In this document: in pieces, positions 7,403-16,109 of the stretch
How the letters are laid out: each line of letters begins with the position of its first letter
How positions within the stretch are numbered: position 1 is the first letter of the stretch
Assembly (NCBI GenBank): GCA_016928025.1
Contig: JAFGLN010000023.1
Coordinates: 1-64,000, forward strand
Source of the DNA: Deltaproteobacteria bacterium
GTDB lineage: Bacteria > Desulfobacterota > Syntrophia > Syntrophales > JAFGHS01
Length of the DNA: 64,000 bases
Direction: 5' to 3'
Notes under the pieces: generated by a model
What the model saw: the letters and a program-made list of their open reading frames with translations, nothing else
The model's database searches: none
Told to the model about the DNA's origin: nothing
Translations under genes and position numbers: made by a program

Positions 7403-9298
7403 CTAATTATCGTCCGCGCAGGTTGTGGACGAACCATAGGGACTGTCGGGTGGCAACGAGCTTGTGTAATCATCTGCAGCAAAACGGAGTAAATATATCT
7501 GATGGGCCGTTCCTTCCGTGCCGCCGACAGAGACGGTCACATCCAGCCTGACATACACCCAGGAGGCATACTGCTTGGTATAAAAAATACTGACGGTCCC
7601 CAGTCCATTTTCGTCGGTGGTAACGGAAGACGAGACCGCCGCAATATTCCCCGGATCGAGGCTGCCGTTTCCATTGTAATCTTCATATTCATCGAGCCAG
7701 CCGTTTAATGTACGGCTGGTATCCGGCCAGTATGTTATATCCTCGTTTCCACAGTGGTTCATTGTGAGCAACGGATCGGCATAGGGCGATAATGGTGGAT
7801 TCGGGTGCGATGAACCCAATGTTAGAACCTGCCCGGCAGCTGTATAGATTCCTTTCAAATAGGCGATGGGCGTCAAACGGGCCGTCACATAAGCATCCGG
7901 GACGGCATGGCCGGCTGCATCTGTTACAATGACGGTAAAGTCTTTTCTATAGGTCTCTGTATTGTGCTTCGATATCTTATCGCCCGTACCCACGGAAATA
8001 AACAGCGCCGTTCCCGCCACTGTGAGGTTGACGGTTTTTGAAAGGGTCGTTCCTTCAACCGATGCCTGGATCACAACACCGTCAATGCCGCTGGAGGACG
8101 ATCCGGCAATGTAGTAAACGCTTGCCGAGCCGAAGCTGTTCGTCGTTGCCGAATCGGGAGAGAGAAACCCGACACTGGGATCGGATGTCAGAGTGAAATT
8201 GACTTTTTTGTCTTTGACCGGATTATTGGCGCTGTCACGCAAAACAGCCGTGATGGTGCTTCTCTGCGTTGTCGCTGATCCGATATTTGTTACGATGACC
8301 GATGGATTTGCCTGCAGCTCGATGGTGACAGGATTTGTGGCAAGGAATTCCACGGGCAACTGGGTGGATGGACCCGCGGCGACGGAGGCCGTTAGAATGG
8401 CCTCCCCGACATTGGTTGATTGGATCTGAATGGTTGCATTGCCTGAAGCGTTTGTCACGGCCGTATCGGCGCTCAGGACACCACGGGACGTTGTAAACAA
8501 GATGGTTACCCCCGCTTGTGGTGTGGCACCGCTGGTGTAGTTTACCGTTACATTGGTTGGGGTGTTAATATTAATCGTTGAGTTTGCCGTCGGGGCCGTA
8601 AAAGTGAATGTTACCGTATCGACATTGACGGTCTTTATCCCGGTGGCTCCAAATGCGCTGGCAGAAATGGTATCCTCATGACCCACGCTGTCCGTCGCCG
8701 TGAGGGTGGCGGTTCCCTGCCCGCTGCCGTTGGTCGTTATGATTGAACGGTCAAGCGTGTTATACAGGCTGCTGATGGTCATCGTCTGGTTGGGGATGCC
8801 GTTGCCGGCGGAATCCTTCAGCGTGAATGTGTATTCAGCGGATGAATTATAGGCCAGGCCGTCCTGACCGCTTATGTCTATCGTTGTTCCGACGACGGCA
8901 ATCGTATTGGTTGAAGTAATGGAACCGGACGTCGCCGTGACCGTAATGGTGCGATTCGATTTATCTCCGCCCGTCCCCAGCGTGGCGGTTGCCTGGCCGG
9001 ATGCGTCTGTTGTCGCGCTGTTGACGATTAAGGAACCCGAATCGGCTGAAAAATCGACGGTGGCTCCGGATAACGCTCTGTTACGGCTGTCCTTGACAAG
9101 CGCAGTCAGTGTGACGGTTGATGTTCCGGCACTGTTCATTTCGGATGAAGAGGCTAATAAGTCCAGATAACTGGCGGATGTTGTTGATGAAGAATCGGAT
9201 TCCGACTCACCCACCGGACCTCCGCATCCGTAAAGAATATAAAGCAAAAGGATCGGTATCAATAATTTAAGGTACTTAACCTTGAGCATCCGTGCCAT
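7403..9298 (-). CDS. Lipoprotein with repeated bacterial Ig-like (Big_1/invasin) domains
   Basis: A 631-residue surface lipoprotein. The signal peptide ends in LLYILYGC, with Cys25 as the lipidation site. It is followed by a Ser-rich linker and about four or five Ig-like repeats recognisable by DSRNRALSGATVDFSADSG, TTDASGQATATL, TTNGSGQGTATL and TNASGNATIQI, the invasin/BID_1 style. Near the C-terminus DYNGNGSLDPGN resembles a calcium-binding EF-hand-like loop. AGGGGGAT precedes the ATG. It follows pilQ on the same strand after 138 bp, so it may be an adhesin or an outer-membrane part of the pilus system; that role is inferred from position only. Confidence 0.8.
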   Translation of the reverse strand: MARMLKVKYLKLLIPILLLYILYGCGGPVGESESDSSSTTSASYLDLLASSSEMNSAGTSTVTLTALVKDSRNRALSGATVDFSADSGSLIVNSATTDASGQATATLGTGGDKSNRTITVTATSGSITSTNTIAVVGTTIDISGQDGLAYNSSAEYTFTLKDSAGNGIPNQTMTISSLYNTLDRSIITTNGSGQGTATLTATDSVGHEDTISASAFGATGIKTVNVDTVTFTFTAPTANSTININTPTNVTVNYTSGATPQAGVTILFTTSRGVLSADTAVTNASGNATIQIQSTNVGEAILTASVAAGPSTQLPVEFLATNPVTIELQANPSVIVTNIGSATTQRSTITAVLRDSANNPVKDKKVNFTLTSDPSVGFLSPDSATTNSFGSASVYYIAGSSSSGIDGVVIQASVEGTTLSKTVNLTVAGTALFISVGTGDKISKHNTETYRKDFTVIVTDAAGHAVPDAYVTARLTPIAYLKGIYTAAGQVLTLGSSHPNPPLSPYADPLLTMNHCGNEDITYWPDTSRTLNGWLDEYEDYNGNGSLDPGNIAAVSSSVTTDENGLGTVSIFYTKQYASWVYVRLDVTVSVGGTEGTAHQIYLLRFAADDYTSSLPPDSPYGSSTTCADDN

Positions 9299-9436
9299 TT
9301 TATCCCCCTAAAAGGAAATGAGATATCGCCGAAACGATTATGTAAGCTATGGGTTTTATACAATACCATCAATGACCAAAAGTTTAGTGCTATTTGTCAG
9401 TCATGATGAACAAACACAATGGATACACTAAACAAG

Positions 9437-11074
9437 CTATACCCGATTGTCCTGGATAATTTTTGGCGTCACAAAAATCAGCAGGTGCCTCTTGGTTTTG
9501 GTTATACTCTCGGTCTTGAAGAGCCAGCCCAGAATGGGTATCTTCGACAGCCAGGGCACACCGCTCGTTCCCTTCGTGTCTTCCGTTTTTAAGACACCCC
9601 CAATGACAATCGTATCACCATCCCTTACCACAACGGTTGAATTAACCTCGTTCTTGACAATGGGAACATTACCCTGAAGTTCCGTGACCCTCGCATAATT
9701 GCCGCGGTCATTTGACGCCAAAATCGTCATGGAGATCTTATTGTCTTCCGTAATCTTGGGGGTTACTTCCAGTTTTAGGAGAGCGTCCTTAAAGCTGACG
9801 GTCGGGTTACCCTCGTTATCGACGGTCGTGTAGGGTATTTCCTCCCCCTGTTTAATCGTCGCTTTGACATTATCCATCGTTGTAACCTTTGGTGAAGAAA
9901 TGATTTGACCCTGGTTATTTGTCTCCAGGGCGGACAATTGGGCATCTAAAACCGCTTTCGTGCCCCCGACGATGAATCCTATACCGGGCGTTCCCGCGGT
10001 GATTGTGGACGGGAAATTAATGGCCAGGTTGCTTGCGGTTAAGCCAATGTCATTCGGCAGAGTCGTCGTCGCTCCGACTTCAGGGTTTGTTCCCGCCACC
10101 ACGCCATAAGGCGTGCTTCCTATGCTGGAGGCATTGGCCACACCCCAGTGAACGCCTAAGTTCCTGACAAAATCTTCCGACGCCTCGACGATTTTCGCTT
10201 CGATGCTGACCTGTCTCAGTTTCCCTTTTTCAATCAGTTCAGCCTGTTGCGTCTTTTTGAATTCATCTTCAGCGGCTTTTCGGTCCGCTTCGTCCTTTTT
10301 AAATCGACTCAGGGTCATGACGGTAATAACGTTGCCTTCTTGTTTCTTGGTCAGGCTCTTAATGGCAAGGACCGTATCGAGGGCCTGCGACCAGGGAATC
10401 CGCTTCATACTGACGGTGACGGCACCTTTTACATCATCTCCAGAAACGATATTCACATTGCCCGTTTCCGCCAGAAGGCGCAGGACACTCTTGATATCGG
10501 CGTTTTGAAAATCGATGGTAATCTTACGTTCCTGATCGACGGCCGGGGCGTTATCTGAAGGACTTGCGGTGTCCGGCTCTTTTTTTTCCGGGCGATTCAT
10601 CGCCGAGGTAATAGGCGATTCTTCCCCGACCGGAGATGCGGCACTGATATTGAAATCGAGAAAAATGCTGCGGTTTTCCTGCTTTACACTATACGGTGCC
10701 CGTTGTTTTGTTTCCGTTTCCAGGACAACCGCTTGGTTGCCGTTAGTGGTATTCTCATACGGCAAAACTTTTATGATGTTCTTCATCAGACCTTCGCCAA
10801 GAGGTCGCTTAAGATCATTGGCGAGTACCATATTCTCTAATGTCATAATGACAGAATTGGCCTTTGGGGATTCAATTTTAAGAACGGGCTGCTTGGAAAC
10901 GGAAATGGCGATCCGTTCTTTTCCCACCATTTTTTCGAAGGTGATGTCTTCAACATATCCAATGCCGACATCCTGCTGAGTGGTGGATTCAGCGATTGCT
11001 GATTGATGGTTTTCCATAAGCACCAACGAAAAGATCGCCAGAACAATCATCAGCCATTTTATGTGTAATCTCAT
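9437..11074 (-). CDS. pilQ: Type IV pilus secretin PilQ
   Basis: Outer-membrane secretin through which the type IV pilus passes. The 545-residue product has a signal peptide, an AMIN domain (about residues 35-145), an STN/N0 domain (KITIDFQNADIKSVLRLLAETGNVNIVSGDDVKG), an N1-like domain, and the C-terminal secretin core with NQGQIISSPKVTTMDN and the closing VPWLSKIPILGWLFK. It begins with a 4-bp overlap on pilP and is the last pil gene of the operon. With a single AMIN domain it is shorter than many pseudomonad PilQ proteins. Confidence 0.93.
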   Translation of the reverse strand: MRLHIKWLMIVLAIFSLVLMENHQSAIAESTTQQDVGIGYVEDITFEKMVGKERIAISVSKQPVLKIESPKANSVIMTLENMVLANDLKRPLGEGLMKNIIKVLPYENTTNGNQAVVLETETKQRAPYSVKQENRSIFLDFNISAASPVGEESPITSAMNRPEKKEPDTASPSDNAPAVDQERKITIDFQNADIKSVLRLLAETGNVNIVSGDDVKGAVTVSMKRIPWSQALDTVLAIKSLTKKQEGNVITVMTLSRFKKDEADRKAAEDEFKKTQQAELIEKGKLRQVSIEAKIVEASEDFVRNLGVHWGVANASSIGSTPYGVVAGTNPEVGATTTLPNDIGLTASNLAINFPSTITAGTPGIGFIVGGTKAVLDAQLSALETNNQGQIISSPKVTTMDNVKATIKQGEEIPYTTVDNEGNPTVSFKDALLKLEVTPKITEDNKISMTILASNDRGNYARVTELQGNVPIVKNEVNSTVVVRDGDTIVIGGVLKTEDTKGTSGVPWLSKIPILGWLFKTESITKTKRHLLIFVTPKIIQDNRV

Positions 11075-11628
11075 TGTGTTACCTCACCTTCGCTTGTATG
11101 AAGTTTCATGGTTATATGTTTTACTTTAATTCTGCCCAGAACCTTGGACTTTTCTTCAATCACCACTCGATCAACGAGAATTTCCTTTATCACGCCATTG
11201 TTTGTGCCGATGGCCGTTCCCACCTCAATGGGATAAAACTTCTTCTGATTGTCCTCCACAATCGCTTTTCGAACACGATCGTTGCCGGCGATGCCGACGA
11301 GTCTGATTTCACTAAGTTCGAGTCTTTGCAACGGAGATATGGGACGTGAACCGACCGCTTTCTTTTTTTCCTTTTTTTCCGCCTTTGCCTTAATTTCAAT
11401 AAAGGGCTTGAAAGGATCGGGCCGTCCTATCCAATTGTATCGATAGTTCGGTTTAAAGGCTAAATCTTGCGTTGCGGTGATTGTTGACTTTGTTTCATCC
11501 TTTGCATTTGCGCTACAAGTTTTTTCCGCCGAAAAGGGGGAAAGAATGAGAAGTAGAGCAATTCCAAAGGTAATCCTGTCAATTCTTATTCTTCTTTTAG
11601 CGTCGCTATTTCTTTTTTTCATCCTCAT
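11071..11628 (-). CDS. pilP: Type IV pilus assembly lipoprotein PilP
   Basis: Inner-membrane or periplasmic protein linking PilMNO to the PilQ secretin. The 185-residue product has an N-terminal hydrophobic segment (ITFGIALLLILSPF), a proline-poor linker with DPFKPFIE, and the conserved beta-domain LQRLELSEIRLVGIAGNDRVRKAIVED. No clear lipobox is seen: the Cys in EKTCSAN is not preceded by a normal one. The start overlaps the end of pilO by about 20 bp, and ATG 11622 is an equally possible start. Confidence 0.85.
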   Translation of the reverse strand: MRMKKRNSDAKRRIRIDRITFGIALLLILSPFSAEKTCSANAKDETKSTITATQDLAFKPNYRYNWIGRPDPFKPFIEIKAKAEKKEKKKAVGSRPISPLQRLELSEIRLVGIAGNDRVRKAIVEDNQKKFYPIEVGTAIGTNNGVIKEILVDRVVIEEKSKVLGRIKVKHITMKLHTSEGEVTQ

Positions 11629-12262
11629 TTCCCAGAAACATATACGTTTTCATTAAGCAGGATGTTTTGATAATATACCCTTTTTCTTTAACATCTTGTC
11701 CTTCGCCCATCGTTATTTCTTCAATATTAATAATTCGGGGCAGGTTTGCCACTTTTTCAAAGAAAAGAACGATGTTATGAAAACCACCGCTCACGGATAT
11801 CTTTAAAGGTATCTCTTCATAAAATTTTTCCTTTTCGGACACCTGGGCGGACGACTTTTTGTTTTTGGCGGTCCTTTGGGGCGGTGCCGGTTTTGCCTTG
11901 GTCACCCGCTCAGGCTGGAATAGGATAAAGTCAACGCCCGTATTTTTGCCTGATACGGCGACGGATTGAAAAAGTTCCGGTATTTCACGTTCGTTGGGCA
12001 GTTTCTGTAAGACGGTTTCAAGATTTTCCTGCAGCAGGGCCACCTCCCTCAGATAGCGGTCTTTTTGTGCCGCCAGGCGCGATTTTTCGGTTATCTGCTG
12101 CTCAAGCTTTGTCTGCTGTTTCGATAGAGCGGCCTTCTTGGCGATGGCCGATTGTAGAAAAAAGAAATAGTAGAAATAGCCCAGCAAAGCCAATATGATC
12201 AATATTGCAATGGCTTTTCTTTGGGGAGATAAGTTCTTGATGGTATCGAGTGTTATATCCAT
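11606..12262 (-). CDS. pilO: Type IV pilus inner-membrane protein PilO
   Basis: A bitopic inner-membrane protein of 218 residues. It has a short cytoplasmic N-terminus, one membrane helix (AIAILIILALLGYFYYFFFL, about residues 17-36), a coiled coil to about residue 100, and a periplasmic ferredoxin-like domain (LPNEREIPELFQSVAVSGKNTGVDFILFQP and KISVSGGFHNIVLFFEKVANLPRIINIEEI). It pairs with PilN in the alignment subcomplex. It is three bases from pilN in the same operon. Confidence 0.9.
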   Translation of the reverse strand: MDITLDTIKNLSPQRKAIAILIILALLGYFYYFFFLQSAIAKKAALSKQQTKLEQQITEKSRLAAQKDRYLREVALLQENLETVLQKLPNEREIPELFQSVAVSGKNTGVDFILFQPERVTKAKPAPPQRTAKNKKSSAQVSEKEKFYEEIPLKISVSGGFHNIVLFFEKVANLPRIINIEEITMGEGQDVKEKGYIIKTSCLMKTYMFLGNEDEKKK

Positions 12263-12265
12263 AGG

Positions 12266-12814
12266 TTATTTTCCCTTATGAAGCACGCAAGATAATGTAA
12301 ACTCCTGAAGGTCCGTGTTGGCTTTTCTGACTTGCTTTGAAGATATGATTTCGACGGATGAGATATAACCGGACATTTCAACAGCTTTCATAAAAAGGCT
12401 GACAGCGATATTATCCCTGCCGACCCCCTTTATTTGCAGACGTGTTCCCCGTTGGGAGATGTTCTCCAGCCAGATGTTATTAGTGGGCACCAAGGATGCG
12501 ATTTCATCCAGCAACTGTACGGGATAAAGGCGGTTTCCTTCGAGGCTGTTGATGGCGGCTAATTTCAGTTCCAATATTTTTTTGTCTTGTTTTGCTTTTT
12601 CAATGTCGCCGATCGTTTTGGTTAATTTGGCCAGGGTGGCTTTCTTTGTCTTGATATCCGCTTGCAAACTTGAAATGCTCTTCATCATATAAATCTGTAT
12701 GAAAGCTATAATCAAAAAGAAAATTCCGACAGTGCCGACAATGATGATTAACTGACGGGCGATATTCGCTTTCTTTTCCTTTTCAAGGTATGGAAGGAGG
12801 TTGATACTAATCAT
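12266..12814 (-). CDS. pilN: Type IV pilus inner-membrane protein PilN
   Basis: A 182-residue bitopic protein. MISINLLPYLEKEKK at the N-terminus is the conserved PilM-binding INLLP motif. It is followed by one membrane helix (about residues 21-45), a coiled coil, and a periplasmic domain with LYPVQLLDEIASLVPTNNIWLENI and IAVSLFMKAVEMSGYISSVEI. It binds cytoplasmic PilM through the N-terminal motif and PilO through the periplasmic domain. The ATG overlaps the pilM stop by 4 bp. Confidence 0.92.
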   Translation of the reverse strand: MISINLLPYLEKEKKANIARQLIIIVGTVGIFFLIIAFIQIYMMKSISSLQADIKTKKATLAKLTKTIGDIEKAKQDKKILELKLAAINSLEGNRLYPVQLLDEIASLVPTNNIWLENISQRGTRLQIKGVGRDNIAVSLFMKAVEMSGYISSVEIISSKQVRKANTDLQEFTLSCVLHKGK

Positions 12815-13890
12815 TTGTCGCCTACTCTCCTTAAAGCCAATCCAATCCCCACGGCTACGGCGGGACCCATATTTTCAATATACGATTCGTCCATATTTTT
12901 TCTATTATATTCAAGTTTTCTAAAAGGATCGATGATGTCGGTATCAATATTAAGCCGTTGCGTTAGGTCGGTAGCGAGTCCGGGGATTTTGGCGCCTCCC
13001 CCCGACAGAAGGATTTGTTTGATGTTTTCGCCGCCTGATGTCGATCGAAAATAATCAACGGACCTTTCGATTTCCAGGCAGATGACCTCCGCAAAACTAA
13101 GCAGGCTTTCTCTGAATTCACGCTCCGCCGTTTCATCACCTCCGGTTCCTTCCTCTTTCATCTTTTCGGCTTCTTCGAAGGATACACCGAATTTTTCCTG
13201 AATGGCTTCGGTGACAACGTTTCCCCCTAAACTAAAGTCTCTGAGGAAAATGGGGGCGCCGTTTTTCACAACATTGATATTGGTGATACTGGCCCCGATG
13301 TTGATGAGAACATCCAAGTCATTTTCTTCCGGATCGTAATTGACCTCATACATGTTTTCAATGGCAAATGAATCGACATCCATAATGGCAACGGAAACAC
13401 CGGCATTTTCGATGGCATCGACGAAAGGCTCGATATAATCCTTCTTTACCGCCACAATCAAAGCATCCATTTGGTTCGGATTGTATTCGTTTTCTCCCAG
13501 AATTTGAAAATCGAAATCAACATCGTCCATATTATCAAAAGGCAGATATTTACTGGCTTCGTCATGGATCATGTCGCGGACTTCACTTTCTTCCATCGTG
13601 GGGATGTTGACTCTTTTGACAATGACCGACTGTCCTGACAGGGACGTGACGACATGCTTGGGTTTAAATTTGGCTTGTTTAAAAAGGTTTTTTATCGTGT
13701 CCGTTAAGACGTCATACTCTACAAGCATGCCATCGACAATGACGCCGGTCGGGAGGGAAATTTGAGAAAATCGGTTGAGAAGGTATCCTTTGGGAGTATC
13801 TAATACTTCGGCCATTTTAATTGCACGGGAACCGATGTCTAACCCGACCAGTTTCTTACTGCCTACAAATAAACTCTTTATGTCAAACAT
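12811..13890 (-). CDS. pilM: Type IV pilus assembly ATPase-fold protein PilM
   Basis: A cytoplasmic actin/FtsA-fold protein of 359 residues and the first gene of the pil operon. LVGLDIGSRAIKMAEV is the phosphate-1 loop, DVLINIGASITNINVVKNG the phosphate-2 loop, and QILLSGGGAKIPGLATDL the adenosine motif. It recruits PilN and organises the inner-membrane platform. The 135 bp upstream, before ftsB, are AT-rich and carry no gene that I can support. A promoter there is likely but not clear. Confidence 0.93.
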   Translation of the reverse strand: MFDIKSLFVGSKKLVGLDIGSRAIKMAEVLDTPKGYLLNRFSQISLPTGVIVDGMLVEYDVLTDTIKNLFKQAKFKPKHVVTSLSGQSVIVKRVNIPTMEESEVRDMIHDEASKYLPFDNMDDVDFDFQILGENEYNPNQMDALIVAVKKDYIEPFVDAIENAGVSVAIMDVDSFAIENMYEVNYDPEENDLDVLINIGASITNINVVKNGAPIFLRDFSLGGNVVTEAIQEKFGVSFEEAEKMKEEGTGGDETAEREFRESLLSFAEVICLEIERSVDYFRSTSGGENIKQILLSGGGAKIPGLATDLTQRLNIDTDIIDPFRKLEYNRKNMDESYIENMGPAVAVGIGLALRRVGDK

Positions 13891-14025
13891 GGGATCACCG
13901 CTAAATAATCATTAGAACAAAAGAATTAAAAAAATTGTTATGTGCGAATCAATCATCCTAAACTTATTCAAAATTAATGCCAGTTATGCGGAGAGATGCA
14001 TTAAATGTGGCCATTCCCTTCCGAC

Positions 14026-14292
14026 TCATCTCACCGTCCGGTATACAATATCACCTTCTTTGACCATCCCCAATTCGTTTCGAGCTATGGTTTCGATGTA
14101 TGAAGGATCATTTCTCAGAAGCATAATTTTTGCTTTTAACTGATTGTTTTTCAGGGCAATTTCGCGGTTGGTCTGTTTGAGCGTTTGGAGTCTTTTCCCC
14201 ATCATATAATTGTCTAATATCCCTCTGTTGCCAAGTGCGATGAGGCTTAAAACCAGCACAATCAATACGATAAAGTATCTACCAAGCTTCAT
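14026..14292 (-). CDS. ftsB: FtsB/DivIC-type septum protein
   Basis: A small bitopic cell-division protein of 88 residues. It has a short N-terminus, a membrane helix (YFIVLIVLVLSLIALGN), a coiled coil (MMGKRLQTLKQTNREIALKNNQLKAKIMLL), and the C-terminal motif YIETIARNELGMVKEGDIVYR that is diagnostic of FtsB/DivIC. It works with FtsL and FtsQ in the divisome. The start at ATG 14292 is chosen over an in-frame extension because AAGGAT lies nine bases upstream and homology begins at MKLGRYF. Confidence 0.88.
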   Translation of the reverse strand: MKLGRYFIVLIVLVLSLIALGNRGILDNYMMGKRLQTLKQTNREIALKNNQLKAKIMLLRNDPSYIETIARNELGMVKEGDIVYRTVR

Positions 14293-14424
14293 GCTTAAAG
14301 ATATCCTTTCGCAATGCAGGAAAGAAATAGAAAAGAGCTTCCGTGTCTCATATAGCAAATGTTTATTTTGTGCAATATAAAATAGTCGAAATAATATAAA
14401 AAGCTCTAATGCTGCGCTAACTTT

Positions 14425-15627
14425 CTACCCATCCGTAAGGGGAAGTCGTTGTTGCGGTTCGCCCAGAAAAAAGGAACCCCGCTCAATCCACTCCTTCAGG
14501 ATGTTGGCAATGTCTCTTGCCTTATAATAACTTGATAGAGGGGCGGTGACCACTTGTTCCCCTTTGAAGGTTATTTCTCCGCTTCGGAGATCCTTGTAAC
14601 TGACTTCACCAAGGCTTTTTGCGGTTCCTTTGGGAAAATCCATACTGTAATCGTAAATCTGTGTATAGATGTCTTCATCTTTGATCGCCGTATAACGGGC
14701 CATTTCCTCATTCAACAGAGGGATGGGAATCCCTATGCCGACATATAAGGAAACCCCATAACCCAGCATGCTGGCGCCGATGAGCCATTGGGCGCTCATT
14801 TCCTTGAGGTTTCCCACTGTGGCAAGGGTTCCTGCCCCCTCCCGCGGTACGCCGTTTTTACCCCTTGGCGCCTCAGGGTTGTGTTGCGTGCCGTGCCATG
14901 CGACGAAGCCTTGTGCGCCGCCTAAAAAGATTCTTGTTCCGATACCGATGGTTTTATAGTAGGGATCATTTAAAAGCGGGCTCAATTGACCGGATGTGGC
15001 GTAATTGGCATTCGCCATACGCGGCCTCAGCATACCCATATACGTGTAAATGGTCTTATCGGACAAATTGATGGCACAACTGTAGTTTTGGTAAGCATTT
15101 CTGGGGTTGAATAAAATGGCATTACGCAACTCGTTGATGGTTATGTTTTTTTCGTGTTTTCTCGATGGATAGCAGTCGGTCCCGTAGCCTTCCATCCTTA
15201 AGCGGATGACATTGCCGGCCACCAGATCTTCGATCACATGTCCCCCCCCGTAATTAAATTCCCCCGGGTAGACTCGGTTAAGCGGATCACCTTCCGCCAC
15301 TTCGGTTGCGCCGATATAACAATCGACGGCACCAACGCCGCCATAAGCGGGAACATCGTTGAGCCAGACCCGGGATGCCCTTATCCGGGGTGACGTATGG
15401 CCGACATTCAGGAAGGCGCCTGATGAACACATGGGACTGAATGTTCCCGTCGTCACGACATCCACTCTTTTAGCTGCTTCCACATCACCGTGTTTCTCGA
15501 CGATGTCGATGATTTCTTCTGCCGTGACCACAACCGCTTTTCGCTCTTTGATCCTGGCATTGATTTCGGCGTATGTTTTGTTGACGATATGTTTTTTATC
15601 GACGCTGCTTTTTTTAGTTCGAATCAT
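14425..15627 (-). CDS. DUF39 homocysteine biosynthesis protein
   Basis: A 400-residue protein of the DUF39/HcyBio family, implicated genetically in methanogens and sulfate reducers in making homocysteine from aspartate semialdehyde and sulfide. The conserved MCSSGAFLNVGHTSPRI holds the cysteine thought to be catalytic; YNYGGGHVIEDLVAGN-like and IFLGGAQGFVAWHGTQHNP blocks are also typical. The usual ferredoxin/CBS companion is absent: there is no C-terminal CBS pair here and no partner gene beside it. The start overlaps the dut stop by 4 bp. This suggests sulfide-based methionine synthesis, as expected of a strict anaerobe. Confidence 0.85.
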   Translation of the reverse strand: MIRTKKSSVDKKHIVNKTYAEINARIKERKAVVVTAEEIIDIVEKHGDVEAAKRVDVVTTGTFSPMCSSGAFLNVGHTSPRIRASRVWLNDVPAYGGVGAVDCYIGATEVAEGDPLNRVYPGEFNYGGGHVIEDLVAGNVIRLRMEGYGTDCYPSRKHEKNITINELRNAILFNPRNAYQNYSCAINLSDKTIYTYMGMLRPRMANANYATSGQLSPLLNDPYYKTIGIGTRIFLGGAQGFVAWHGTQHNPEAPRGKNGVPREGAGTLATVGNLKEMSAQWLIGASMLGYGVSLYVGIGIPIPLLNEEMARYTAIKDEDIYTQIYDYSMDFPKGTAKSLGEVSYKDLRSGEITFKGEQVVTAPLSSYYKARDIANILKEWIERGSFFLGEPQQRLPLTDG

Positions 15628-16073
15628 TTTGTGTGACCAAATCCTCCGCGGCCTCTTTCGGTTTGATTGACATTGCCGTTTTCATCCCATAAGACTTGAC
15701 AAACAGGGCGAATAAGCAATTGTGCGATACGGTCGCCCCGTTTTACAACAAATGGTTTCGTACCGTGATTGATCATAATAATGCCGACCTCGCCCCGGTA
15801 ATCTGAATCGATGGTGCCGGGTGAGTTTAAAAGTGTTATCCCGTGGTGGATAGCCAGACCGCTCCTGGGCCTGACCTCGCCCTCGTATCCTTCAGGAACT
15901 GCAATGACGATACCCGTTGGAATGAGTTTGCGCTCACCGGGAAACAGGGTGGTTTCTTCGTTGACGGCGGCAAATATATCCATCCCCGCCGCATGTTCCG
16001 TCATGTATTTCGGAAGGGGCAGATCATCATTTCCAGCCATTTTCTTCACCGATACTTTTAATGCCGTTGTCAT
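15624..16073 (-). CDS. dut: Deoxyuridine 5'-triphosphate nucleotidohydrolase
   Basis: Hydrolyses dUTP to dUMP and pyrophosphate. The 149-residue product has the five trimeric dUTPase motifs, including AGMDIFAA, RSGLAIHHGI, NSPGTIDSDYRGEVGII, GDRIAQLLI and the C-terminal RGRGGFGHTK that closes over the active site. It lies 36 bp downstream of the M16 peptidase gene and overlaps the DUF39 gene by 4 bp, so it is part of the long pnp-side transcript. Assignment is secure. Confidence 0.96.
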   Translation of the reverse strand: MTTALKVSVKKMAGNDDLPLPKYMTEHAAGMDIFAAVNEETTLFPGERKLIPTGIVIAVPEGYEGEVRPRSGLAIHHGITLLNSPGTIDSDYRGEVGIIMINHGTKPFVVKRGDRIAQLLIRPVCQVLWDENGNVNQTERGRGGFGHTK

Positions 16074-16109
16074 ATGATGGGATCAATCTCCCCCCAATGA
16101 TTTTATGAA

